Positions 1-7,145 of a DNA stretch of 11,872 nucleotides are shown here, one piece after another. Under the pieces are notes generated by a model. The model was not told the origin of the DNA. It worked only from the letters and a program-made list of their open reading frames with translations, and made no database searches. Both the position numbers and the translations under genes were made by a program. Source of the DNA: Bacteroidales bacterium (GTDB lineage Bacteria; Bacteroidota; Bacteroidia; Bacteroidales; UBA1556); assembly GCA_029939445.1 (NCBI GenBank), contig JAOZSY010000070.1:1-11872 (forward strand). Reading direction: 5' to 3'. Each line of letters opens with the position of its first letter. The first letter of the stretch is position 1.

Positions 1-1531
1 ACTTAGCTTTAGTTTCCCACTCTTCGTAAGTAGCATAAGTATTTGCTGTGTCCAAAATTTTAGTTTCTACACCTGGAAGTTCTTTAGGGATTTCCAAATT
101 AAAAATAGCGGTTTTAGTAGTTTCGGCTTTTTCAATATCGCCATTAAGGATAGCATCGATAATACCTCTTGTATCTTTTATGGAAATTCTTTTTCCTGAG
201 CCATTCCAACCTGTATTTACAAGGTAAGCTTTGGCATTATGTTTTTCCATTTTCTTTACCAATTCGGCAGCATACTTTGTAGGATGCAATGATAAAAACG
301 CTTCTCCAAAACAAGCCGAGAATGTTGGTTGAGGCTGTGTTACTCCTCGCTCTGTACCAGCTAATTTAGCAGTAAAACCCGATAAGAAGTGATATTTAGT
401 TTGCTCAGCAGTAAGTTTAGACACTGGCGGCATTACGCCAAAAGCATCAGCGGTTAAGAAAATAACTTTTGTTGCATGACCAGCTTTTGAGATAGGTTTT
501 ACTATATTATCGATATGGTAAATTGGATACGAAACACGAGTATTTTTAGTTGTGCTATCGTCGGTAAAATCAATCTTACCATTGGCATCAACGGTTACAT
601 TTTCAAGAAGTGCATCTTTACGTATTGCTGCAAAAATTTCAGGCTCAGCTTTTTTATCCAAATCAATGGTTTTGGCATAGCATCCTCCTTCAAAATTAAA
701 GAATCCTTCATCGTCCCAGCCGTGCTCATCATCGCCAATCAACTGTCGTTTAGGATCGGTGGATAGAGTTGTTTTGCCAGTTCCCGAAAGACCAAAGAAA
801 ATAGCCACTTCACCATTGTCTGCTTTATTTGCAGAGCAATGCATTGCTGCCATGCCTTTAAGTGGAAGATAATAATTCATCATAGCAAACATTCCTTTCT
901 TCATTTCACCACCATACCAGCTACCACCAATAAGTTGCATCTTTTTGCTAAGATTAAATACTGTATAAACATCAGAGTTCATTCCATGTTTTTCCCAATT
1001 AGGATTAGTAGTTTTTGATGCATTAAGTATTACAAAATCAGGCTCACCAAAATTCTCAAGTTCTTTTGCTGTTGGGCGAATAAACATATTTTTTACAAAA
1101 TGTGCCTGCCAAGCAACTTCCATAATAAAACGTACTTTAATACGAGAATTTTCGTTTGCACCAGCATATCCATCAATAATATATAGCTTTTTGCCACTTA
1201 ATTGTGCAGTGGTTGTTTTCTCAAGGTCGTTCTATACTTCTATTGGAAGTGGTTTGTTATCATTAGGCGATTGAGAATTATTCCACCAGATTGTATCCTC
1301 AGTAACATCATCCTTAATAATGTACTTGTCTTTTGGAGAGCGCCCGGTAAATACTCCTGTCATAACATTCACTGCATCAAGCTCTGTCATATAGCCTTTT
1401 TCAAAACCTTCGAGCTTTGAATCAAGTTCGTCAGCTCGTAATTGCTCGTATGATGGGTTGTGAAATACTACAACAGTATTATTAATTCCATATTGCTTTA
1501 AAGAGTTGTAAATTTTGTGTTCCAATTTCAT
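1..1531 (-). pseudogene. pckA: ATP-dependent phosphoenolpyruvate carboxykinase, interrupted by in-frame TAG (and cut by window edge)
   Basis: The product converts oxaloacetate and ATP to phosphoenolpyruvate, ADP and CO2 in the cytosol (gluconeogenesis). I translated the minus strand from the ATG at 1529-1531 to the left edge. It reads as one unbroken frame of 510 codons, except for a TAG at codon 100 (1232-1234). Visible landmarks are GRSPKDK near residue 64, the P-loop GLSGTGKTT (residues 247-255, Lys253), LIGDDEH (metal-binding Asp about 268) and the C-terminal NTGWNG motif. The E. coli enzyme has 540 residues, so only about 20-30 are missing beyond the edge. The interrupted position is a Trp in homologues (P-x-x-x-W), and TGG to TAG is a single G-to-A change. 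Everything after the stop is well conserved, so decay is either very recent or the base is a sequencing error. Family identity is near certain; whether the gene is functional is not. Confidence 0.93.
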
Positions 1532-1567
1532 AATATCTTTGATTTAAATACATTTCTACTTGAAAAA

Positions 1568-1575
1568 CAAAGATA
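1568..1575 (-). promoter_or_regulatory. pckA -7 promoter box
   Basis: Read on the minus strand this is TATCTTTG, a perfect match to the Bacteroidota -7 consensus TAnnTTTG, 36 bases upstream of the pckA ATG. No clear -33 TTG is visible at the usual distance. Assignment is by motif and position only. Confidence 0.6.
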
Positions 1576-1786
1576 ATAAGCTAGCTCGTAAAATAAGATG
1601 ATATATATGACTAAATGTTAGATTCCTCGGTAGTTAATAAGCTATAATGAAGGCCAACTCACCAATTCAATTTAAGGAGAGTATGCTAATAGCATTATTT
1701 TTAGATCAGCACTGTGGCTAGTGTGTTTTCTTCCGTAGGGATGGTGAGAATATGAAATCAGTAATATTGACTAATAAATAGCATAA

Positions 1787-1820
1787 TTGCAAATTTCTAA
1801 TATAAATAGTACTATTTTCG
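1787..1820 (+). promoter_or_regulatory. Probable promoter of the U32 gene
   Basis: A TTG at 1787-1789 (possible -33) is followed 23 bases later by TATTTTCG at 1813-1820, one mismatch from TAnnTTTG. The ATG at 1847 lies 26 bases downstream. This arrangement is one reason not to use the TTG at 1787 as a start codon. Confidence 0.4.
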
Positions 1821-1846
1821 CGCCCTTAATTTTTACATTAGTTATT

Positions 1847-3106
1847 ATGGCAGCAACAGCAAAGGATATAGAAATAATGTCGCCAGTAGGCTCTTATGAG
1901 ATGCTTGCAGCGGCAATACAAGGAGGAGCAAATTCTGTTTATTTTGGAATAGAGAATTTGAATATGCGATCAAAATCATCAAAGAATTTCACTATTGAAG
2001 ATTTAAAGAACATAGTAGAAATAGCAAATGCTTCCAATGTTCGCACCTATATTACTCTAAACACAATTATTTACGACCAAGAGTTAGATACTATGCGTCG
2101 TATTGTAAATGCTGCTAAGGAGTATAATGTTACTGCCATAATTGCATCTGATGTTTCGGTAATTCAGTATGCACAGTCGCAAGGTGTGGAGGTTCATATT
2201 TCTACTCAGAGTAATGTTACAAATATTGAAGCGGTAAAATTCTACGCTCATTTTGCTGATGTAATGGTTACTGCTCGTGAGCTTAATCTTACACAAGTAA
2301 AAGAAATTACTGACACAATAGAACGCGAGCAAATAAAAGGTCCTAGCGGTAAGCTTATCGAAATAGAAATATTTGTTCATGGTGCTTTATGCATGGCTGT
2401 TTCGGGCAAATGTTATATGAGTCTTGATCAAATGAACTCATCGGCAAACCGAGGAGCATGCCTACAACCTTGCCGACGCAAATACGAGGTAAAAGATAAG
2501 GAGAGTGATATAAAATTTGAGATTGACCAAGAGTATATTATGTCACCTGAAGATCTTAAGACTGTAGATTTTGTGGATAAGATGCTTTATGCGGGAGTTC
2601 GTGTTTTAAAGGTTGAAGGTAGAGGTAGAAATCCTGAATATGTAAAAACTGTAACACAAGTATACCGTGAAGCTGTAAATGCATATTTTGCTGGTGAATT
2701 TACAAAAGATAATATTGCTAAGTGGAATAAGAAATTGGCAAGTGTATATAATCGTGGTTTTTGGGATGGTTATTACCTGGGTCGCAAAACTGGCGAGTGG
2801 ACAAAAGTATATGGTTCGCAAGCCACACAAAAGAAGAAGTATGTTGGCAAGGTAACAAACTATTTCTCAAAACTTGGAGTTGCAGAGCTTAAGCTTGAAT
2901 CTCATGAACTTGAAATTGGCGATAAGTTTTATATTCAAGGCGAAACCACAGGAGTTTATGAAGGTGTAATTGATGAATTGAGACTAGACCTAAAGCCAGT
3001 ACAAAAAGTTGTAAAAGGTGATCTCTTTTCAATGAAAACTACTGACCTTGTTAGAAGAAATGATAAAATTTATAAAATTGAGGAAACTATTGCACCTATT
3101 TTATAA
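1847..3106 (+). CDS. Peptidase U32 family protein, probable TrhP-type tRNA hydroxylation enzyme
   Basis: 419 residues from the ATG at 1847. The frame extends upstream to a TTG at 1787, but those 20 residues are unlike the family and overlap the promoter. The N-terminus (IEIMSPVGSYEML, then AAAIQGGANSVYFG) is the TIM-barrel start of U32 proteins. The U32 signature lies at residues 174-193 (E-I-F-V-H-G-A-L-C followed by SGKCYMS). Four cysteines (182, 189, 205, 209; spacing C-x6-C-x15-C-x3-C) resemble those that bind a [4Fe-4S] cluster in the related UbiU/UbiV proteins. E. coli members RlhA (23S rRNA C2501) and TrhP (tRNA U34) make 5-hydroxypyrimidines using prephenate-dependent chemistry. Length favours TrhP: RlhA is about 650 residues with an extra C-terminal domain absent here. 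The SANRG stretch before the third Cys is more RlhA-like, so the RNA substrate is uncertain. There is no sign that it is a true peptidase. Ends in TAA. Confidence 0.9.
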   Translation: MAATAKDIEIMSPVGSYEMLAAAIQGGANSVYFGIENLNMRSKSSKNFTIEDLKNIVEIANASNVRTYITLNTIIYDQELDTMRRIVNAAKEYNVTAIIASDVSVIQYAQSQGVEVHISTQSNVTNIEAVKFYAHFADVMVTARELNLTQVKEITDTIEREQIKGPSGKLIEIEIFVHGALCMAVSGKCYMSLDQMNSSANRGACLQPCRRKYEVKDKESDIKFEIDQEYIMSPEDLKTVDFVDKMLYAGVRVLKVEGRGRNPEYVKTVTQVYREAVNAYFAGEFTKDNIAKWNKKLASVYNRGFWDGYYLGRKTGEWTKVYGSQATQKKKYVGKVTNYFSKLGVAELKLESHELEIGDKFYIQGETTGVYEGVIDELRLDLKPVQKVVKGDLFSMKTTDLVRRNDKIYKIEETIAPIL

Positions 3107-3192
3107 ACTTGCTGCCTGAAAGTTGCATTTACTAATTGAACTTACAATTCTATCTTTTAAATAAATTAGTTATAAAATGTTGATTTTATTTT

Positions 3193-3200
3193 TATCTTTG
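3193..3200 (+). promoter_or_regulatory. -7 promoter box of the histidine kinase gene
   Basis: TATCTTTG, a perfect TAnnTTTG match, 27 bases before the ATG at 3228. It suggests the kinase is transcribed separately from the U32 gene, which ends 121 bases upstream. No convincing -33 TTG at the standard spacing. Confidence 0.55.
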
Positions 3201-3227
3201 GCTTATATTATCTACTAACTATACTCT

Positions 3228-5057
3228 ATGATCTCTAGGTTATTAATCTTATTTGTTTTTTTGCTTTCAATTAATTTTGCTTTTGCAATTGATGATGATT
3301 TCATTATTGATATTAGTAAAATTACAACACCATTAGATTTAGATGAATATACGTACTCATACTCTACATACGATACTAGTTCAAATATATACACCGTATT
3401 AAAGAATGAGTTCGTACATACTCCAACAGCAGCAAAAGGTATTAATCACGACAAAATATATTGGAAGCGGTATAGCTTAAATAATCCCTATAATGCGACT
3501 GTTGAACAAATTATTTATATCCCCTATGCAGTAATTAATACAATAATTGCATACAGTAAACATAATGATGAAATAAATCATATTGCATCAATGGGGATGT
3601 TGTATAAAAGAAAAGATAAGCCTGTAGAGACTATTGGTTACCCAATTGTATTAAATCTTAAGCCTGGTCAAACAGATGTTTATATTTACTTCAAACATTT
3701 CAATCTGTCTCTTCGTACAAACTCTGTGCTAATAACAAAGAAGGAATTAATTAGTGGTCAGCGAAAGGATGAGAAATTTATCTATTTCTGGAAGGGTGTT
3801 TTTTATTTTACACTCTTTATTTCGCTTTTTCTTTTTACGATAACAAAACTAAGAATGTTCCTTTACTATTTTTTCCTAAATGCAGGAATGGGAGTATTCT
3901 TTTTGTCAGAAATGGGAGAAATAACGTTGTTTTTTGAACGCATTCCTTATAATATAACTGCAAACCTAAAGCAAACAGGTATACTATTAGCATTTGTATT
4001 CTTTCCTTTATTGATTAACCAACTTACACCTATTGCAAAGCTCCGACCAATATTGTGGAAGGTAATGTACTCAATATTGGGAGTAGTAGCTTTTTTCTGG
4101 TTTGGCTGTTTATTTCCATATTTTCTGACTAATAAATTTCTGCTAATTACTACATACTTATATAATTATTATGCTCCATTTATGTTGTTTCTTCAGCTGT
4201 ATTTTGTTTATGTAGCATTTAGAGCAAAAGAAAAGAATGCATCATTTGTTTTTATAGGTTATAGTGGATATGTATTAGCCTTATTTGTGTATGTAATTCT
4301 TCCTAATTTTGGGCTTTTGAAGCCTAGTTTTCATATATATAATACCTTTATTTATGGATCTCTTTTTGAAGTTACAATGTTTATGATAATGATAGGAAAA
4401 GAAACCCTATCAATGTATGATCAGCGGTCTCAATTATTAGTAAAGCAAAAAACTCATCAATCGGAAATAATAAATACAGTAGTCAAAAGTCAGGAAGAAG
4501 AGAGAAACAGAATAGGTAGGGAGCTTCATGATTTAGTAGGAGCTGATATTTCTGCCATTAAACTGAATATGCAACAAGAAGATAAAGTGCTAAATAATAT
4601 TATTGATAATACAATTATTCATATTAGAAATATTAGTCATGGTTTAGCTTCTCCGCAGCTTAAATGCGACAAATTTGTAGATGAGATATCGGACCTATGT
4701 TCATTATTTTCGAAGCCAGGGTTTATTGTAAAATCGAATTTCTATAATTGGGTGGGATTTAATGATCAAGAGAAAATAATACATATTTATAGAATTATTC
4801 AAGAACTTATTAATAATGCGGCCAAACATAGTAAAGCAACTAATGTTTCTGTACAATTTTTTATTAGTGAAAACGATAAGGTTACTATTATGTATGAAGA
4901 TAATGGTATTGGATTTAATTATAAGGATGCATATAAGAAAAAGGGCCTTGGCCTTGCGAATATTGCGAATAGAGTTCACCTTATTAATGGTAGTATGGTT
5001 TTTGACAGTTCGTCAAGCCTACAAACTACAACAGTAATAATAGAGGTTCCTGTATAA
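3228..5057 (+). CDS. 7TMR-DISM sensor histidine kinase (HisKA_3 / NarX-DesK class)
   Basis: 609 residues. A signal peptide (1-20, ending FAFA) is followed by a periplasmic domain of about 25-180 that fits the 7TMR-DISMED2 type. About seven hydrophobic segments lie between residues 184 and 390 (7TMR-DISM 7TM). Next come a short coiled linker, a HisKA_3 dimerisation/phosphotransfer segment (EEERNRIGRELHDLVG, phospho-acceptor His434) and a HATPase_c domain with N-box ELINNAAKH (526-534), G1 DNGIG (558-562) and G2 GLGLAN (573-578). All ATP-binding boxes look intact. The position five residues after the histidine, Gln in NarX and DesK where it serves phosphatase activity, is Ala439 here. Kinases of this class normally phosphorylate a LuxR/NarL-type regulator, but no receiver-domain gene occurs in the window, so its partner is elsewhere. 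The periplasmic ligand is unknown. Confidence 0.93.
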   Translation: MISRLLILFVFLLSINFAFAIDDDFIIDISKITTPLDLDEYTYSYSTYDTSSNIYTVLKNEFVHTPTAAKGINHDKIYWKRYSLNNPYNATVEQIIYIPYAVINTIIAYSKHNDEINHIASMGMLYKRKDKPVETIGYPIVLNLKPGQTDVYIYFKHFNLSLRTNSVLITKKELISGQRKDEKFIYFWKGVFYFTLFISLFLFTITKLRMFLYYFFLNAGMGVFFLSEMGEITLFFERIPYNITANLKQTGILLAFVFFPLLINQLTPIAKLRPILWKVMYSILGVVAFFWFGCLFPYFLTNKFLLITTYLYNYYAPFMLFLQLYFVYVAFRAKEKNASFVFIGYSGYVLALFVYVILPNFGLLKPSFHIYNTFIYGSLFEVTMFMIMIGKETLSMYDQRSQLLVKQKTHQSEIINTVVKSQEEERNRIGRELHDLVGADISAIKLNMQQEDKVLNNIIDNTIIHIRNISHGLASPQLKCDKFVDEISDLCSLFSKPGFIVKSNFYNWVGFNDQEKIIHIYRIIQELINNAAKHSKATNVSVQFFISENDKVTIMYEDNGIGFNYKDAYKKKGLGLANIANRVHLINGSMVFDSSSSLQTTTVIIEVPV

Positions 5058-5112
5058 AATTACAGAGATAAATAAAAACTAATAAATTCTATTATTAAAA
5101 ACCTTAAAACAC

Positions 5113-5120
5113 TATATTTG
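5113..5120 (+). promoter_or_regulatory. -7 promoter box of the prenyl synthase gene
   Basis: TATATTTG, a perfect TAnnTTTG match, 20 bases upstream of the ATG at 5141 and inside the 83-base gap after the kinase gene. It implies a separate promoter, although read-through from the kinase gene is possible because no terminator is visible between them. Confidence 0.6.
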
Positions 5121-5140
5121 CGTTTCAAAATCCATACAGA

Positions 5141-6109
5141 ATGCACACAACAGAAGAATTACAACAAAAAATATCAGATTTATTCGACACTCTAAACTAT
5201 ATGAGTGAGCCTCAAGAACTATATGAGCCAATACAGTACTCTCTTTCGCAAGGAGGAAAACGACTGCGCCCTTTATTAAGTTTTATGGCGTGCTCGCTAT
5301 ATGGTGGTAAAATTGAGGAGGTAACAAATGCAGCCATTGGATTAGAAATTTTTCATAATTTCACTCTGCTTCACGATGATATTATGGATAAATCACCTTT
5401 GCGAAGAGGAATGCCTTCTGTTTATAAAAAATGGGATTTGAATACCGCAATACTCTCTGGAGATACAATGTTTGTTGTGGCATACGAATATGTAACTAAT
5501 ACTAAAGCAGAATACCTAGTAGATACATTAAAAGTATTCAATGCTACTGCTCGCGAAGTATGTGAGGGACAGCAGTATGATATGAATTTTGAAACACAGA
5601 AAATCACTACCATTGATAATTATATGGAAATGATACGATTAAAAACTGCTGTGCTTATTGCTGCGGCATTAAAAATTGGAGCGATTTCTGCAAATGCATC
5701 AAAAGAAGAGCAACAGCGTATTTATGATTTTGGAATTCTTATAGGTTTAGCTTTTCAACTTCGTGATGATTATTTAGATGCCTTTGGCGATCAGGTAGTA
5801 TTTGGTAAACCAATTGGCAACGATATTGTTACCAATAAAAAAACCTACCTTTATTTAAGAGCTTATGAATTAGCAGATGCACAAAAAACTATTATGCTTA
5901 ATGAGGCTTTTAATATCAATGATAGTAGTAAAAAGGTAAAAGAAGTTCTTGGTATTTATAATGAATTGAACATAAGAACTGAAACTGAAAATATTATTAC
6001 TAAGCTTTATGATGAGAGTTTTGACCTATTGCAAAATGTAGATAGACCAGAGGAGGAAAAGGCAGCCTTTTACTCATTCCTTAAAAAACTTATAAAGAGA
6101 GAGGTGTAA
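5141..6109 (+). CDS. Trans-isoprenyl (polyprenyl) diphosphate synthase
   Basis: 322 residues, typical family length. It condenses isopentenyl diphosphate onto an allylic diphosphate to build a linear isoprenoid for quinone tails or similar lipids. Key motifs are GGKRLRP (38-44), the first Asp-rich motif DDIMD (79-83) within LLHDDIMD followed by LRRG, an internal KT near residue 168, and the second Asp-rich motif DDYLD (209-213). All the aspartates that bind the Mg-diphosphate are present. The first motif is the short DDxxD form, not the DDxxxxD of bacterial farnesyl synthases. Position -5 before it is Phe74, where octaprenyl-type synthases usually carry Ala. A bulky residue there limits chain length in archaeal-type GGPP synthases, so a shorter product such as C20 is plausible but is inference. 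Transcribed towards the convergent Nudix gene. Ends in TAA. Confidence 0.93.
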   Translation: MHTTEELQQKISDLFDTLNYMSEPQELYEPIQYSLSQGGKRLRPLLSFMACSLYGGKIEEVTNAAIGLEIFHNFTLLHDDIMDKSPLRRGMPSVYKKWDLNTAILSGDTMFVVAYEYVTNTKAEYLVDTLKVFNATAREVCEGQQYDMNFETQKITTIDNYMEMIRLKTAVLIAAALKIGAISANASKEEQQRIYDFGILIGLAFQLRDDYLDAFGDQVVFGKPIGNDIVTNKKTYLYLRAYELADAQKTIMLNEAFNINDSSKKVKEVLGIYNELNIRTETENIITKLYDESFDLLQNVDRPEEEKAAFYSFLKKLIKREV

Positions 6110-6123
6110 TTTTAGTTTACAGT

Positions 6124-6332
6124 CTATTGAATCAGGGCAGACGCATATAAATTGTTACCAAACCAATATGTATCTTTTACTATCGTAATATACAGCTGTA
6201 TATATAATTCGATGACTTTTTTAGAATTGTTTTTTTGAAGTGTAGCAAGCACTTGATAGCTTTTAAATCTACGTTAATGATATTTGTTATATAAATGCGT
6301 TATTTAAGGTGCGTTTGCCCTGGCTATTGAAT
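6124..6332. mobile_element. Candidate MITE-like element (6133-6323) with 9-bp target site duplication
   Basis: In the gap between two convergent genes, CTATTGAAT occurs at 6124-6132 and again at 6324-6332. Just inside are terminal inverted repeats: CAGGGCAGACGCA at 6133-6145 and, on the other strand, CAGGGCAAACGCA at 6322-6310 (12 of 13 identical). The right end carries one extra G (6323). Pairing continues weakly inward with one gap (TATAAAT against TTAAAT). The 191-bp interior is AT-rich and has no ORF, so it would need a transposase supplied elsewhere. Ends beginning CAGGG and duplications of 8-10 bp are, as I recall, features of ISAs1-family elements; no parent IS is in the window. Alternatives are a REP-like pair or, less likely, coincidence. 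Confidence 0.65.
6188..6203. repeat. 16-bp perfect palindrome inside the candidate MITE
   Basis: ATATACAGCTGTATAT is exactly self-complementary and lies within the interior of the 6133-6323 element. It could form a cruciform or hairpin, or be an AT-rich coincidence. No adjacent promoter suggests an operator role. Confidence 0.5.
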
Positions 6333-6352
6333 ACTTAAGTCAATAAATAAAT

Positions 6353-6982
6353 TTAGGATTTACCATCTTTTAAAGCATCTAGTAGCTCGCTAATCATCAT
6401 TGCAGTGGCTCCCCATATTTCGTTTCCATCAATATTGAAATATGGTGCTTTTACATACCTCCCTGAGGTTGATGTTCCAAAATTTTTGTACTTAATATTA
6501 TCTGAATTTTGCAGATCCGAAATTGCGATTTCTAAAATATAATCCACCTCATTAGTATTAATTTTTAATTGTGGCAGTTGTTGAATATAAGCTACAAACT
6601 GATGCACACAAAAATTGGTTACAGGAATTAGCAAAGGTGTCAATTCTCCAATTATATTAATATTTTCCGATAACCCTATTTCCTCTTCAGCCTCGCGGAT
6701 AGCGGTTTGCCTTAGGTTGATATCGCTAATATCTTTTTTGCCGCTAGGAAAAGATATTTGCCCCTTATGTTTTAGCAATTTGCCCGATCTTTTTGTTAAT
6801 AATAGATAAAGCTCTCCTTTTTTCTTATATAGAAGAATTAAAACAGCACTTTGTATAATATTCTCTGTATTCTTATAGTCTTTAATGTCACTTTTGCGCA
6901 TTTCTGGCGCCATTTTTAACTGAGAAGCTAAGCCTTTAGTCTTTTTTAAAAATATATTGTTGGTATTATTATCTAATCTCAT
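6353..6982 (-). CDS. Nudix hydrolase, CoA pyrophosphatase (NudL/UPF0035) type
   Basis: 209 residues, TAA stop. The family signature is present: LLTKRS (61-66), H72-x-GQISFPSGKKD (74-84), then the Nudix helix REAEEEIGL (96-104) with the metal-binding REx-x-EE-x-GL pattern. LLTKR..H.GQ.(S/A)FP.G is the UPF0035 mark that separates coenzyme-A pyrophosphatases from other Nudix enzymes. They cleave CoA to 3',5'-ADP and 4'-phosphopantetheine. The usual FPGG is FPSG here. The C-terminal EIWGATAMMISELL stretch also matches the subfamily. The ATG at 6982 gives about 40 residues before the Nudix fold; Met24 is an alternative start. It is divergent from the lipoprotein gene, and I see no clear -7 box on its strand in the 163-base gap. 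Substrate is inferred from the signature only. Confidence 0.88.
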   Translation of the reverse strand: MRLDNNTNNIFLKKTKGLASQLKMAPEMRKSDIKDYKNTENIIQSAVLILLYKKKGELYLLLTKRSGKLLKHKGQISFPSGKKDISDINLRQTAIREAEEEIGLSENINIIGELTPLLIPVTNFCVHQFVAYIQQLPQLKINTNEVDYILEIAISDLQNSDNIKYKNFGTSTSGRYVKAPYFNIDGNEIWGATAMMISELLDALKDGKS

Positions 6983-7072
6983 AATTATTTTTTGTATAAA
7001 TAGGTCTCTACTATGTCATTAATGTTTGAAAAACAGTATGTTACTAACTATAAAATATATTTTAACATTTTT

Positions 7073-7103
7073 TTGCATTTCAGAATAATAATTATCATAT
7101 TTG
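7073..7103 (+). promoter_or_regulatory. Promoter of the acidic lipoprotein gene
   Basis: A -33 TTG at 7073-7075 within a T-run and CATATTTG at 7096-7103 (one mismatch to TAnnTTTG) are separated by 20 bases, the classic Bacteroidota spacing. The ATG at 7146 follows after a 42-base leader that is A/T-rich, with no Shine-Dalgarno. Confidence 0.6.
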
Positions 7104-7145
7104 CCGAGAGTTAACAACAAATTTAAATATTTAAACATTACTATC

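Larger units (their letters stand above)
1532..1846. other. Non-coding divergent region between pckA and the U32 gene
   Basis: About 315 bases without a credible gene. It holds the pckA -7 box near its left end and a weaker box for the U32 gene near its right end. Between them is a 7-bp inverted repeat, CTCACCA at 1658-1664 against TGGTGAG at 1742-1748. This pair encloses a small hairpin, ATGCT-AAT-AGCAT at 1683-1695, and a CACT/AGTG pair near 1710-1723. These pairings are short enough to be chance in so AT-rich a sequence, and I recognise no riboswitch or known RNA. Confidence 0.4.

Noticed and set aside
515..766. Plus-strand open frame opposite pckA
   Set aside because: Antisense to conserved PEP carboxykinase sequence, no family resemblance.
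1232..1234. UAG reassigned to Trp (alternative genetic code)
   Set aside because: Three well-supported genes in the window end in TAG at their natural C-termini.
1787..1846. N-terminal extension of the U32 protein from the TTG at 1787
   Set aside because: The 20 extra residues do not resemble the family and the TTG sits upstream of the likely -7 box; the ATG at 1847 gives the standard N-terminus.
2084..2830. Minus-strand open frames within the U32 gene (2084-2380, 2606-2830)
   Set aside because: They lie opposite a strongly conserved coding region, have no recognisable domain and no promoter or start context.
3228..6109. Kinase and prenyl synthase as a functional operon
   Set aside because: They are 83 bases apart with a perfect -7 box before the synthase, and no functional link is evident.
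7101..7145. TTG start at 7101 for the lipoprotein
   Set aside because: It lies inside the -7 box, and the ATG at 7146 gives an immediate signal peptide with lipobox.
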